Source of the DNA: an uncultured Aureispira sp. | GTDB taxonomy: Bacteria; Bacteroidota; Bacteroidia; Chitinophagales; Saprospiraceae | Length of the DNA stretch: 42,844 bases | NCBI GenBank assembly: GCA_905480485.1 | Contig: CAJQQM010000066.1 | Location: forward strand, 1 to 42,844 | Direction of reading: 5' to 3' | Translations under genes and position numbers: made by a program | In this document: positions 17,614-26,389 of the stretch, piece after piece | Numbering within the stretch: position 1 is the first letter of the stretch | Layout: each line of letters begins with the position of its first letter | Notes under the pieces: model-generated | What the model saw: only the letters and a program-made list of their open reading frames with translations | Database searches by the model: none | Told to the model about the DNA's origin: nothing

Positions 17614-19746
17614 CTAAAACTTGGCCCGTATTTGCACTTTTATTTCGGAACGCGTCGCTGCATCAATCTCGTTAAGGCCCGAACTAATAACAGAACGATC
17701 GGTAAAGTAGGTTTGTGAAAAGCGTAGCCACAGACTGAAGTTTCGGTTAATTTTGTAGCTTACATTAAAATAATAGCGTAATCCTTGTCCGTAATAAGGT
17801 AAAACAGAAAAAGCGTATAACACATCATTCTCGAAGGCATAAATACGGGTGTCGTAGTTGTCGGTATCGAAAAAGGCAAGTCTTGTTTGTATTTTCAGAG
17901 GGATTTTTTTGGGCTTAAAAATTAAATCCTGGTAAATGACAAAACCTTTATTGAATGATTGGTTTTGATAAAAAGAAAACTCAATTCTAGATCGTATAGA
18001 AAATTGACTCGATACATCGTAGGCTAAATGTGCGCGCAAGTTATGCCGATTGTGTTTAATAAGTTGATCAATATTAGTGGTGTTTCCCGACAAATTACGG
18101 TCTTTTTGTTCGAACCTATATTGAAGATAAGTACTTAGATAATAGTTGGGGGCATAATCAAGTTTGCCAAAAATTTCATAGCCACGACTTGGGGCATCTG
18201 TTTGAAATCGAAGCCAAGGGAATTGAAAAAAATCAAAATAGGTGCTGAACTTAACTCCTTTCCCCAAACGTGTTTCTAGGCCAAAATAAAGGCCTGATTC
18301 ATTTGATGCGTCCGAAGACTCTCCAAAAGCATTGCCATTAAGCGTATAATATTGTGGCGCATAATAGCGATGCACCAGTGCAAAACTCACTCTAGGGTCT
18401 AGATCGGCTAAAATAGAATTTATAGTAGCTAATCCGCCCTTTTCGTTGATAGCTGTTTCGCCAAAAAACTGAAGATTGCGATACCTAAACGAATAATCAA
18501 GGCTTGCATTGACGGTTTGATTGCCCGAAAATTGATATTTTTGATACAAGGAGGTATTGTCCCTTACCAATGGGTTACTTAGGTAATTGTGTACAAAGTT
18601 TCCTGCTACATGCCAAAATTTACCTTTATACCGCAGGCTTGCGCCAGAGGTTACCATTCCAATAGCATTTTCATCTTCTATCTCCGAAGCTGTACGATGA
18701 AATCCTATTTCTTGTAGCGAACTAATTTCTACATCCAAATCTTCTACTAATGAATCAATAGCTGATTTAAGGTTGGCATCTCTTGTTCGATAGGACCCAA
18801 ATACCGTTATTTCTAAGTTATTTTCAGGTAGAAATTGGAAATTAGCTGCTGCACCTCGCAAAAATAAAGCTTCGTTAACCGAAGAATAAGGGCGAATCGG
18901 CAAAGACATCCGTTTAACATTGAGTACTTGTGCTCCTTTTCGTGTTCCAAAGCCTCCCCAAATTGTAAGACCTTGCCCAAAATAGACTTGAAAATCTCCG
19001 AGGGCAATCGAATGAATATTTTTACTTACTTGTTTTAGATAAAAATGGCCTGAATAATAATCAAAGCCTTGTTGGTTAGAACCCGTAAAAAATTCTTCCC
19101 CTGCGTCTTTTTCCATCGTCAAACCTAAACTCATGCGATCTTTATAAGACATTTTGTAACGCAGATATAGTTTATCTGCTGACCCCAAATAGCGGGTTCC
19201 GGTTTCGCCGGGTTGGAGCGGCCTAAAGCCTTTTTGAGTTTCTAAAATACGTTGATAACGTGCAAATATTTGATGCCGCCCCCATTTAAACATTCGTTTA
19301 AAATTCAATTTTTCGAGGGCCTTGGATTTTTCTACCTGGACATAAGGACTTAGTCTTAAAATTGTTCTCAAATCAAAGGTAGGAACTCCTTGCAACTCAT
19401 AAAGCGAAAAGATTTGGCCGAAGCGTTCTCGATAAAGCAGTAAAGCCTGAATTTGAATCGCTGTTAACAAACCAAAATCGGTTAATTGCTGTTCATTAGC
19501 CTGATTTAAATCTAAGGGGTTTTTTTGAAAGGCTTCTAAGTATTCAAATTGGGTGTCAAAATCAAAGTCCTCTGCATCATTATCTGCCACTATGTTCTCT
19601 ATCAGAAACTGAGTTGAATTAGAAACTTCTGCTTCTTGAACCGATTTATCTTGTTTGTTTTGAGCAAAACACCAAGACGTAATAAACACTAGCAAAAGTA
19701 AATTTGCCCCTTTATTGATGAATAGGTATAGCCAATTAAGATACAT
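17614..19746 (-). CDS. helix-hairpin-helix domain fused to outer-membrane beta-barrel
   Basis: The 710-residue protein has a signal peptide (about 1-29). A ComEA-like helix-hairpin-helix region follows at about residues 72-140, with Leu-Asp-Leu-Asn-Gln-Ala-Asn opening, Tyr-Arg-Glu-Arg-Phe-Gly and Leu-Tyr-Glu-Leu-Gln-Gly-Val. Then come about 550 residues of alternating amphipathic strands rich in Tyr, Phe and Arg, ending in a terminal Phe, the classic signal for barrel insertion by the BAM complex. HhH motifs bind DNA backbone non-specifically in ComEA and repair proteins, but may also serve as protein-binding modules. This layout recurs in Bacteroidota as proteins of unknown function. It begins 5 bp after the PorV/PorQ-like gene, so the two are one transcriptional unit. 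A role in moving DNA or another polymer across the outer membrane is speculation. Confidence 0.85.
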   Translation of the reverse strand: MYLNWLYLFINKGANLLLLVFITSWCFAQNKQDKSVQEAEVSNSTQFLIENIVADNDAEDFDFDTQFEYLEAFQKNPLDLNQANEQQLTDFGLLTAIQIQALLLYRERFGQIFSLYELQGVPTFDLRTILRLSPYVQVEKSKALEKLNFKRMFKWGRHQIFARYQRILETQKGFRPLQPGETGTRYLGSADKLYLRYKMSYKDRMSLGLTMEKDAGEEFFTGSNQQGFDYYSGHFYLKQVSKNIHSIALGDFQVYFGQGLTIWGGFGTRKGAQVLNVKRMSLPIRPYSSVNEALFLRGAAANFQFLPENNLEITVFGSYRTRDANLKSAIDSLVEDLDVEISSLQEIGFHRTASEIEDENAIGMVTSGASLRYKGKFWHVAGNFVHNYLSNPLVRDNTSLYQKYQFSGNQTVNASLDYSFRYRNLQFFGETAINEKGGLATINSILADLDPRVSFALVHRYYAPQYYTLNGNAFGESSDASNESGLYFGLETRLGKGVKFSTYFDFFQFPWLRFQTDAPSRGYEIFGKLDYAPNYYLSTYLQYRFEQKDRNLSGNTTNIDQLIKHNRHNLRAHLAYDVSSQFSIRSRIEFSFYQNQSFNKGFVIYQDLIFKPKKIPLKIQTRLAFFDTDNYDTRIYAFENDVLYAFSVLPYYGQGLRYYFNVSYKINRNFSLWLRFSQTYFTDRSVISSGLNEIDAATRSEIKVQIRAKF

Positions 19747-19751
19747 TTAAT

Positions 19752-20600
19752 TTATTTTTCCTTAGGTTTTGTAGAACTAGAAGCAAGCGCATAACTAACC
19801 GACAAAGATGGACTTAAACCTAGTGTCGTATGATAACTAGTCGCTATATCAATACGTAATGCCTTGATTTTAAGGCCTAATCCAAAAGAAGCTACTACTG
19901 GCGTTGTAGCAACTCCTGCACGTATGTACAAAACTTCAATGACTTGATATTCTATACCAAATTTAGCATTAAACGGTTGTATTAAATCTTTTTCAACCTC
20001 GGCTGTCAACCGCAATTTTGAGGAAGGAAGATAGGCTATACCTATTTTAAATACAGAAGGCAAGGACTCTCCATTTGGCAATTCGATGCGCGCAGGACTA
20101 AAAACATGTGCCGCTATATGTAATTGTTTGCTTATTTTGGCCAAAACTCCCAGTTCAAAGGTAAAGGTATGTGCGCTGCCATAGTAATTATTGCCAAAAC
20201 GAGTGCCTATGTAATTAAATTGAGCACCAATTGATAAGCGCTTAAATAATTTCCTTGCGTAGGAAAGACCAATTTTCTGCTCATTGTAAGGCCCATATCC
20301 GAAATAATGTACAGACAATCCCACGGTGCCTATTTTTTGGTGCGGATATGCAGCACCAAATAAAAAAGAATTAAGGCCATCAGCCACTAAAAATCGTCTT
20401 TCCCCAAAAACAGTAAACGACAGTTCTTCGAGAAAACCTAGACCTGCCTGATTGCTAAAAATACTATTAATATCGGTAAAGGTAAGGCTAGTATTCGCCA
20501 TTGCAGCACCCCTGGCACCCGCACTTTGAGGGATACCGTTCTGAGCTTGAATTTGCAGAGATATAACGAAAAATAAGAATCCTGAAATTATTCTAAACAT
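19752..20600 (-). CDS. PorV/PorQ-like outer-membrane beta-barrel protein
   Basis: I start the gene at the ATG at 20600, giving 282 residues, because the signal peptide Met-Phe-Arg-Ile-Ile ... Gln-Ala-Gln begins there; the frame extends upstream to a TTG at 20624, which would add eight unneeded residues. After the signal comes the PorV/PorQ-type opening: Ala-Gly-Ala-Arg-Gly-Ala-Ala-Met-Ala-Asn-Thr, then Asn-Gln-Ala-Gly-Leu-Gly. It continues with regularly spaced strands ending in Gly-x-Tyr or Ile-Gly patterns. Members of this superfamily include the type IX secretion shuttle PorV and PorQ, but many homologues have other or unknown roles, so I do not assign a symbol. It lies 5 bp upstream of the HhH-barrel gene and 402 bp from the divergent folE. 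Confidence 0.78.
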   Translation of the reverse strand: MFRIISGFLFFVISLQIQAQNGIPQSAGARGAAMANTSLTFTDINSIFSNQAGLGFLEELSFTVFGERRFLVADGLNSFLFGAAYPHQKIGTVGLSVHYFGYGPYNEQKIGLSYARKLFKRLSIGAQFNYIGTRFGNNYYGSAHTFTFELGVLAKISKQLHIAAHVFSPARIELPNGESLPSVFKIGIAYLPSSKLRLTAEVEKDLIQPFNAKFGIEYQVIEVLYIRAGVATTPVVASFGLGLKIKALRIDIATSYHTTLGLSPSLSVSYALASSSTKPKEK

Positions 20601-21002
20601 AATACTATGAAGGTTCAAGGCCAAACAATAAGAGCGCTACTGAACTATTTTAATCAACTGCTTTACAGGTAGATAAGTTAGTTGTTAGGCGACAAATTGT
20701 CCTTTTTAATTGATTTAACTACAAAATGCGGAAACTCTATCAACAATCCAAGCTATTTCGTTATAATTTTTGTAAATTTACATCATTCCAAAACAGCCTC
20801 AAGTCTTCTGCATATAACATCTTTCTTTTAGACAGCTATTTAACCTAACTGTTTGTTTTTAATTTCAACTTGAACTATTTTTTTAGATTATTGTTAGTAT
20901 AATTGAGCAATCCGAAATATTAATCTTTTACAAAACCCATTTCAATCACACCCTTGTTCAATTTTTTAACCCGGACTATTTTGTCCCTTAAACCGACCAC
21001 AA
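20601..21002. other. divergent intergenic region between the PorV/PorQ-like gene and folE
   Basis: This 402-bp gap must hold promoters for both directions. It contains a perfect 12-bp palindrome at 20771-20782 and a near-palindrome GACAA-A-TTGTC at 20692-20702. No gene, RNA or known riboswitch architecture is visible, and I find no box matching TAnnTTTG exactly on either strand. Confidence 0.5.
20771..20782. promoter_or_regulatory. 12-bp perfect palindrome in the divergent region, possible operator
   Basis: TGTAAATTTACA is fully self-complementary and lies about 170 bp upstream of the PorV/PorQ-like start and 220 bp upstream of folE. Its position between divergent genes suits a regulator site, but nothing identifies the regulator. 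Confidence 0.3.
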
Positions 21003-21701
21003 ATGAAAAATGGAAATATCTCTTTGCTAGACAAAGAGTCCATCGAAATTTATGAAGAAATAGGTGATCAACACCTCCTTACTTCAATAGATACACCACT
21101 CCGACCCGACGCATTCGATTTATCTGATGATGAAAAAATCGCTAAAATTCAAGATAATTTTAAAACAATCATGGAGACCCTAGGTTTAGACCTTAGCGAT
21201 GATAGCCTAAAAGGGACCCCTTATCGAGTAGCTAAAATGTACGTCAAAGAAATATTTAGCGGCCTTGATCCCAAAAACAAACCAAAAGTAGCTTTGTTTG
21301 ACAATAAATATCAGTACAACGAAATGCTGATTGAGAAAAATATTCTTTTACAATCCACCTGCGAACACCATTTTTTGCCAATTTATGGTAAAGCACATGT
21401 TGCCTATATCGCTAATGGTAACGTGATTGGTCTGTCCAAAATAAACCGCCTGGTGCAACATTATGCCAAGCGTCCGCAGGTACAGGAACGTTTAAGTATT
21501 CAAATTATGGAGGAACTAAAAAGAGTCCTCAATACAGAGGATGTTGCTGTTTACATCGATGCTAAGCACATGTGTGTTTCTTCAAGGGGCATCAAAGATG
21601 TCTCAAGTAGTACGGTCACTTCTTCTTTTGGCGGCAAATTTAAAGAAGCTTCCTACAAAAATGAGTTTCTTTCCGCTGTTCATCACGATGTATCTTACTA
21701 A
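21003..21701 (+). CDS. folE: GTP cyclohydrolase I
   Basis: The 232-residue protein is a type I GTP cyclohydrolase. The zinc ligands are present as Cys120 and His123 in STCEHHFLP and Cys191 in HMCVSSRGI, and the active-site region LSKINRLVQ and RPQVQERL follows the family pattern. The enzyme converts GTP to 7,8-dihydroneopterin triphosphate, the first step toward folate and related pterins. An acidic N-terminal segment of about 40 residues precedes the catalytic core, as in many Bacteroidota homologues. It is monocistronic, with a strong terminator 8 bp after the stop. folB, a later step of the same pathway, lies 5.5 kb away on the other strand. Confidence 0.96.
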   Translation: MKNGNISLLDKESIEIYEEIGDQHLLTSIDTPLRPDAFDLSDDEKIAKIQDNFKTIMETLGLDLSDDSLKGTPYRVAKMYVKEIFSGLDPKNKPKVALFDNKYQYNEMLIEKNILLQSTCEHHFLPIYGKAHVAYIANGNVIGLSKINRLVQHYAKRPQVQERLSIQIMEELKRVLNTEDVAVYIDAKHMCVSSRGIKDVSSSTVTSSFGGKFKEASYKNEFLSAVHHDVSY

Positions 21702-21709
21702 ATTTTAAT

Positions 21710-21732
21710 GCACCCTTCGGGGTGCTTTTTTT
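21710..21732 (+). terminator. intrinsic terminator of folE
   Basis: A perfect 6-bp stem GCACCC / GGGTGC encloses a stable TTCG tetraloop and is followed by seven T residues, 8 bp after the folE stop codon. This is a textbook rho-independent terminator. Confidence 0.93.
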
Positions 21733-22279
21733 ATGCGTTTTTTGTTTACAGACTCATTTATCTTCCCTTCGTCTAAGTGCCCTTTTGCAGATTATGCTGA
21801 AGCCCCGCTTCCATTAATCAAATATTAAACATCAAGTGCCGTATCAATACCCAATTGTTACGAAAATATAGCATCTAAATTTTCGTAATTACAAAGCTGT
21901 TTTCTAATGTTATTTTAAATAATTTGCTTGCACTAAAAAGTCATCAGCATTCTTAAATGAACCTTCACCTACCTTTGACTTTCAGATGGTAAAGATAAGG
22001 ACCTTCGAATCCTACAAACAACAATATTTCTGGCTTTATTTAAAGAGCATTTGAATGGCTTTGATTGCTGTAAAAAATAAGTCCATTGGAATATTAGTAC
22101 ATGAATTTCATGCATTAACAGTTAGCATTTTAACCCTCAAAAGTCCTTAATTTTTAGCGATTTAATACAACCCAATAAAACAGTAAACTCCCGCAGTAAC
22201 TGTTGCTGATTATTTACTTACTTAAAAATGTATTTATCTAGGGGGATTTGCACTAGAGTACATAATGCCCCCCAAAAGA
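21733..22279. other. 547-bp gap between convergent genes, no supported gene
   Basis: The region lies between the folE terminator and the end of the 266-residue envelope gene. Only very short open frames occur on the plus strand, the longest near 21975-22080 of about 33 codons without a convincing start. A 10-bp perfect inverted repeat is at 21858-21888 and a CATGAA-T-TTCATG palindrome near 22101. The length is unusual for a convergent gap in such dense DNA. A decayed gene or a small RNA are possible, but neither is shown. Confidence 0.5.
21858..21888. repeat. 10-bp perfect inverted repeat
   Basis: TTACGAAAAT (21858-21867) and ATTTTCGTAA (21879-21888) are exact reverse complements around an 11-base spacer. 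There is no T run after either arm, so it is not a typical terminator. It could be a stem-loop of a small RNA or the relic of an element end. Confidence 0.45.
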
Positions 22280-23080
22280 TTAGTAGAAGCGAATATCCTC
22301 TTGTGTTTCGGGTGTATAAATATAAATAGGCAATGTAACACCTACTCGAAAGCCTATCAAAATGTCTAGCCTATTTTTGGTGTCCTCTTGCATGGTATCA
22401 AAGTTAAAACCTCTACGATTTTTGGTAAAAGCTTGCATAAAATCAAACCCACCGAAAAAGTTGAGTAAACGATTTTTGTCGAGGTGCCGATAGCCAATAT
22501 ACTGCCTAAGTGCCAAGCCTGTTGTCATTCGGTCGTATCCTTTGGAATAATCGCCGGACAAACCAAAGACTTCGCCTCCCAAGACTTCCATCCGAATCCA
22601 ATGCTGCACATAACCACCCTCAAAACGAACTTCTATACCCGAACGTTTGTAATTTTTGAGGACTGGTATCAGATAAGCTACCGAGGCCCCTAAGAAAAAT
22701 CCTCTTTGCCCTAGTTGTACATCCGATAATTGTCCAAAGCGATCAATTAAGAACCCTTCTTCTTCTCTTAAATTAGATAGGATATCTTGTTTGACTTCAT
22801 CTGCAAATTGATAATCCCCCACCAAACCAAGGCTGAGGTTGTTGGAAAAAATATACTGTAATTTTCCTCCTAAAGAAAAATTATAGACAAAATTTTCATT
22901 CATATCGGCAAAAGGCAACTGAACCCCGTAAGAAAAATCAATGATAATACCACTTGGTGGTTTTGTATTATCTTTATTGGGTAAATTTTCGTTAAAGATA
23001 TCTTTGGTTTGTGCCTTGTTTTCGAAACATTGGAAAAGCAACAAAACTGAAAGAATAAAAGTCAATGTAGTTTTCATCAT
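22280..23080 (-). CDS. predicted outer-membrane beta-barrel protein, 266 aa
   Basis: The protein starts with a signal peptide (about 1-23) and then shows barrel-like strands alternating Gly and aromatic residues, such as FSYGVQLPFADM, GLVGDYQF, FFLGASVAYLIP and IGFRVGVTLPIYIY. It ends in Tyr after Phe, compatible with a barrel C-terminus. No named domain is recognisable and no enzyme motif is present. The codons ATG-ATG open the frame; either could initiate. It lies 18 bp after osmC on the minus strand and may be the last gene of the bshB1-osmC transcript. Confidence 0.75.
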   Translation of the reverse strand: MMKTTLTFILSVLLLFQCFENKAQTKDIFNENLPNKDNTKPPSGIIIDFSYGVQLPFADMNENFVYNFSLGGKLQYIFSNNLSLGLVGDYQFADEVKQDILSNLREEEGFLIDRFGQLSDVQLGQRGFFLGASVAYLIPVLKNYKRSGIEVRFEGGYVQHWIRMEVLGGEVFGLSGDYSKGYDRMTTGLALRQYIGYRHLDKNRLLNFFGGFDFMQAFTKNRRGFNFDTMQEDTKNRLDILIGFRVGVTLPIYIYTPETQEDIRFY

Positions 23081-23098
23081 CTATGGTCTAAATATGAT

Positions 23099-23500
23099 TT
23101 ACTGCCAGTCAAATTCCACCCGTTGTTCTATAGCAGGGTCGATACTTTTAGCAACAGGGCAATTAAGAGCAGCGGCTTGTAAAATAGCACGATATTTGGA
23201 TTCGATACCAGATGTCATTTGCAGTTTTATTTCGATTGTAGATATACGGCGGGGATTAGACGCCATTGTTTTGAGGACCTGCGCTGTTGTTTGTTCAATA
23301 TTTATACCGGCATGCATAGCTTTTATCCCCATGATGGTTAACATGCATGCTGCTAGAGCATTGGCAACCATATCAGTAGGAGAAAATGCCTGTCCTTTCC
23401 CATTGTTATCAGTAGGTGCGTCACTTATAATCACTTCTCCTGATTTTAAATGAGTAGATGCTACCCTTAGTTGTCCTAGATAGACCGCTTTTGACGTCAT
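23099..23500 (-). CDS. OsmC/Ohr-family protein
   Basis: The 133-residue protein matches the OsmC fold in length. It carries the two redox cysteines, Cys52 in the helix ALAACMLTIMG and Cys114 in ALNCPVAKS. OsmC and Ohr proteins are thiol-dependent peroxidases acting on organic hydroperoxides, although some members with this short YhfA-like form have no proven activity. The glutamate and arginine pattern that separates Ohr from OsmC cannot be assigned safely by eye. It starts 12 bp after bshB1 on the same strand, so it is very likely co-transcribed with a gene for the low-molecular-weight thiol bacillithiol. It is cytoplasmic. Confidence 0.88.
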   Translation of the reverse strand: MTSKAVYLGQLRVASTHLKSGEVIISDAPTDNNGKGQAFSPTDMVANALAACMLTIMGIKAMHAGINIEQTTAQVLKTMASNPRRISTIEIKLQMTSGIESKYRAILQAAALNCPVAKSIDPAIEQRVEFDWQ

Positions 23501-23512
23501 TCTTTTTGAGTT

Positions 23513-24229
23513 TTATACTAAATCAAATAAATTATTTACTCCAATTGTACGGTTAACCGTAAAAGCCTCCGCATAATCAAGGGATGCTGGACGACCGAAA
23601 GTAATACTTTTGCTTTTAATAGACTCTATGAAATGTTTGCCTGAAATTGGGGTGTTAGGCTCTTCCGAGTTCGGATCGTAAAATTGAGATTTGTAACACA
23701 TAATAATGTCAATTTTACGATCAATATATGTACTAATATCAACAACAAAATCTGGTTTGATATAGCGGTCTTGTGTGTAATGATATGCCGCTTTGGGTCG
23801 CCATTTTTCTTGGCTTATCCCTTCCCATTCTGTTTTAATTTTTTCTAACCCAGCATAATAGCATGCATCCGCACTTAATTTAGCTGCTCTGCCGTGGTCG
23901 GGATGCCGGTCTGTTATGGCATTCATTAATACTATTTCGGGACGCATCAAACGAATCACCTGAATGATTTTGAGAAGATTAGTTTGATTGTATTCAAAAA
24001 AACCATCCTCCATACCTAAATTACCGCGCACAATTGCCCCCATCAATTTAGAAGCCTCTTCTGCTTCTTTCATTCTAATCGAAGCAGATCCTCGGGTGCC
24101 CAATTCTCCTTTAGTTAAATCAAGCAAGCCTACTTTTTTGCCCATATCAATATGCCTGAGCAAGGTACCTCCACACGATAGTTCAATATCATCGGGATGT
24201 ACTCCTATAGCTAAAATATCTACTTTCAT
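23513..24229 (-). CDS. bshB1: bacillithiol biosynthesis deacetylase BshB1
   Basis: The 238-residue protein is a PIG-L/LmbE-type zinc deacetylase. The metal site is visible as HPDD (residues 11-14) and DRHPDHG (107-113, with His112 as ligand), with Asp13 as the likely general base. The stretch TKGELGTRGS near 39-48 and the C-terminal segment YDPNSEEPNTPIS are typical of the BshB1 subgroup that removes acetate from GlcNAc-malate, the second step of bacillithiol synthesis. Neither bshA nor bshC is in the window. It is followed at 12 bp by osmC, which could use the thiol. It lies 24 bp after the T9SS-sorted protein gene. Confidence 0.92.
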   Translation of the reverse strand: MKVDILAIGVHPDDIELSCGGTLLRHIDMGKKVGLLDLTKGELGTRGSASIRMKEAEEASKLMGAIVRGNLGMEDGFFEYNQTNLLKIIQVIRLMRPEIVLMNAITDRHPDHGRAAKLSADACYYAGLEKIKTEWEGISQEKWRPKAAYHYTQDRYIKPDFVVDISTYIDRKIDIIMCYKSQFYDPNSEEPNTPISGKHFIESIKSKSITFGRPASLDYAEAFTVNRTIGVNNLFDLV

Positions 24230-24253
24230 AACTTCTTAATTCTATCGATTTAA

Positions 24254-26209
24254 TTATTGCTTTAAGAATTTCAATTGTTCCATTAGTTGCCCCTTTGCAT
24301 CGAGTAAACTCACAAAATAGATACCTGCAGGATAATTGACAGTAGAAAGCACTTGAACATAATCATCCATATACACAAGACGCCCAAAGGCATCAACAAT
24401 GCGCAAATGATAGGACTGCAAAGGGTCGGGATGACTTAATTGAAACTGAACCTTGCTGCCGACAGGGTTAGGGTATAAAAGCAATTGAGGCTTGGTTACT
24501 TCTACGTTTTGGATTGGAATTAAGGTAAAGGAAGAATCGCCCCACAATAAAGGACGAATCATAACCGAACCTACAAGACTCATCGTATCCCAAGTAGAAC
24601 CTGTTCCAACAAAAGTTTTGGCGCGGGCATCGGTACTTCTGTCAAAACCGACCGGTACTTCAGGACCAAAGGATTGCTGCCAGCCCACATAAAATTTTTG
24701 ACCAGGTTCTAAATGTATCAAAACTTTTTGCCCCGAAAAATCAAGTAATTCAACAAAAAAGAAACCATTAAACCCATCTACATACTGCAAACGATACAAA
24801 TCTCTTGAAAATGCTTCTTGCCCCGTCAACGAATCTAACCAAACCTTTACGTTTATAAAATCTAATTGAGCATCGCGATTGGTAAAGTAAGGTAAATGAA
24901 AATAAATACCTTGTAGGGTATCTTTTACCTCCGCTACAAATTCTACAGCTACTTTTGTTCCTAAACCTTGTGCAATGACCCTTGTTTCGGCAGTACCGTC
25001 GTCGTAGGCAAAATAGTTGTCAAGCTCGGTATAGGTACAAATCGTGTCGTTGTCAAAAAATATAGGATTGTTTTGAAATCCTGTAGGTGCCAAAATGGTA
25101 TACGTAGATTTTAAGGTTGTTTTTTCGGTCGGCACAAAAGAGGTGCTAAAAGTATTGTTGAGCCTGTGTCCACCCTTGTCATCACTGTTTGGGCTAGGCA
25201 AATAGGATGCTACTGCAGGAATAGCTTCTGATAGTAGGAGATTGCTGTTTGGTGCCGATTCTTCAACTTCGTACAAGCGATCGAGTGTCGCTACTCCGGA
25301 TAAATCATTGTGATTAAAATTTTCTATGACAAGACTGTCGTTCCAAGAATCATTGCTGTTAAAATGTTTCCATGGCATTGCAGTATAACTATTTTTGAGC
25401 GGAGTTTTGGGGCGATGCGTAAACGCAACATCTGAATACCTTCCGTAGTTGCTATTAGATGTATCTGCATTGTTCGACCTATTTTCATCGATGTAAATAT
25501 AGTCTAGGTGCCAATGATCGTTATTGCCAGAAATAGAGGCTAAGTTCCTAAACCGAAACTGAAAGCCTTTGTAAAAATATGCCCCACTATCGACAAGAAT
25601 ATAGTGTTGCTGAAATACCGGAACAGCTAAGGTAGATAGCGAATCTGCTACACCAGGCACCGACCAAACTAAATTCCAAACATCGCTGCTGTCTTTAAAT
25701 TCAAGAATTAAAGAATCCCGTTCTTCAGGGCGATCCGACAAACCTTGTTTTTGGTAATAAAAGCTTAGATATACTTGATCACTAATTGATTTACCTGACA
25801 TATCAAGATGCTGAGAACTGAGCGTATCCGCCGGCGAACCTACAGAAACCGAAGCATAGACATTGTAAGGGCTTCCATCGTGTGAAAGGCCATCAAGTGT
25901 AGCCACCCCTATCGAAGGAGGGTTCGAAGCCATATCAAAATTGACGAATGCATGATTATCTTGCCATAAAGCGCAATTTGGATAGATAGAATATTCCGCC
26001 GAAAAATCATCAAAGAAAGGAAGACTCAACGTATCTATTGAACAAACTTGGTTGTTTCGAGCAGTAATATTATGTGTAGCTTGCCGTGCTTCAATCAATG
26101 TAGGATTGTTTTCGAGGGCTTGTAAACGTAAATGTTGCGCTTGAACCCCGAAGGTAAGCGTAGCAAGCATTAAGGTAAAAAAGCAATAGAGTTTATTGTA
26201 ATTTATCAT
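24254..26209 (-). CDS. secreted protein with type IX secretion sorting domain
   Basis: The 651-residue protein has a signal peptide (about 1-24, ending Val-Gln-Ala-Gln) and a C-terminal Por secretion sorting domain of about 75 residues. That domain opens with LLLYPNPVGSKVQFQLS and contains the conserved VDAFGRLVY and YPAGIYFVSL, the signature for export by the type IX system and surface attachment. The body is beta-rich, with an N-terminal segment Leu-Pro-Phe-Phe-Asp-Asp-Phe-Ser typical of large Bacteroidota secreted proteins and a lectin-like region around 60-230. No catalytic residues are recognisable. A -7 box match sits on the minus strand at 26298-26305 without a clear -33 box. Confidence 0.9.
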   Translation of the reverse strand: MINYNKLYCFFTLMLATLTFGVQAQHLRLQALENNPTLIEARQATHNITARNNQVCSIDTLSLPFFDDFSAEYSIYPNCALWQDNHAFVNFDMASNPPSIGVATLDGLSHDGSPYNVYASVSVGSPADTLSSQHLDMSGKSISDQVYLSFYYQKQGLSDRPEERDSLILEFKDSSDVWNLVWSVPGVADSLSTLAVPVFQQHYILVDSGAYFYKGFQFRFRNLASISGNNDHWHLDYIYIDENRSNNADTSNSNYGRYSDVAFTHRPKTPLKNSYTAMPWKHFNSNDSWNDSLVIENFNHNDLSGVATLDRLYEVEESAPNSNLLLSEAIPAVASYLPSPNSDDKGGHRLNNTFSTSFVPTEKTTLKSTYTILAPTGFQNNPIFFDNDTICTYTELDNYFAYDDGTAETRVIAQGLGTKVAVEFVAEVKDTLQGIYFHLPYFTNRDAQLDFINVKVWLDSLTGQEAFSRDLYRLQYVDGFNGFFFVELLDFSGQKVLIHLEPGQKFYVGWQQSFGPEVPVGFDRSTDARAKTFVGTGSTWDTMSLVGSVMIRPLLWGDSSFTLIPIQNVEVTKPQLLLYPNPVGSKVQFQLSHPDPLQSYHLRIVDAFGRLVYMDDYVQVLSTVNYPAGIYFVSLLDAKGQLMEQLKFLKQ

Positions 26210-26389
26210 AAATAATAGAAACCGTTATCCAATGCAGTTAGTGGAAAACTAGCCTTTAGAATATAAAAGATATTCCTTGAGTATTCCAATAAGTAGGCAA
26301 AATTAAAATCAATGTATAACCATAAACGTAGCATCCTTGTACAATGTGCTACAGTACAGCAAATTCTCTTGATTACAAATATAAAAAAC

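Noticed and set aside
20601-20624. TTG start for the PorV/PorQ-like gene eight codons upstream
   Set aside because: The signal peptide begins at the ATG at 20600.
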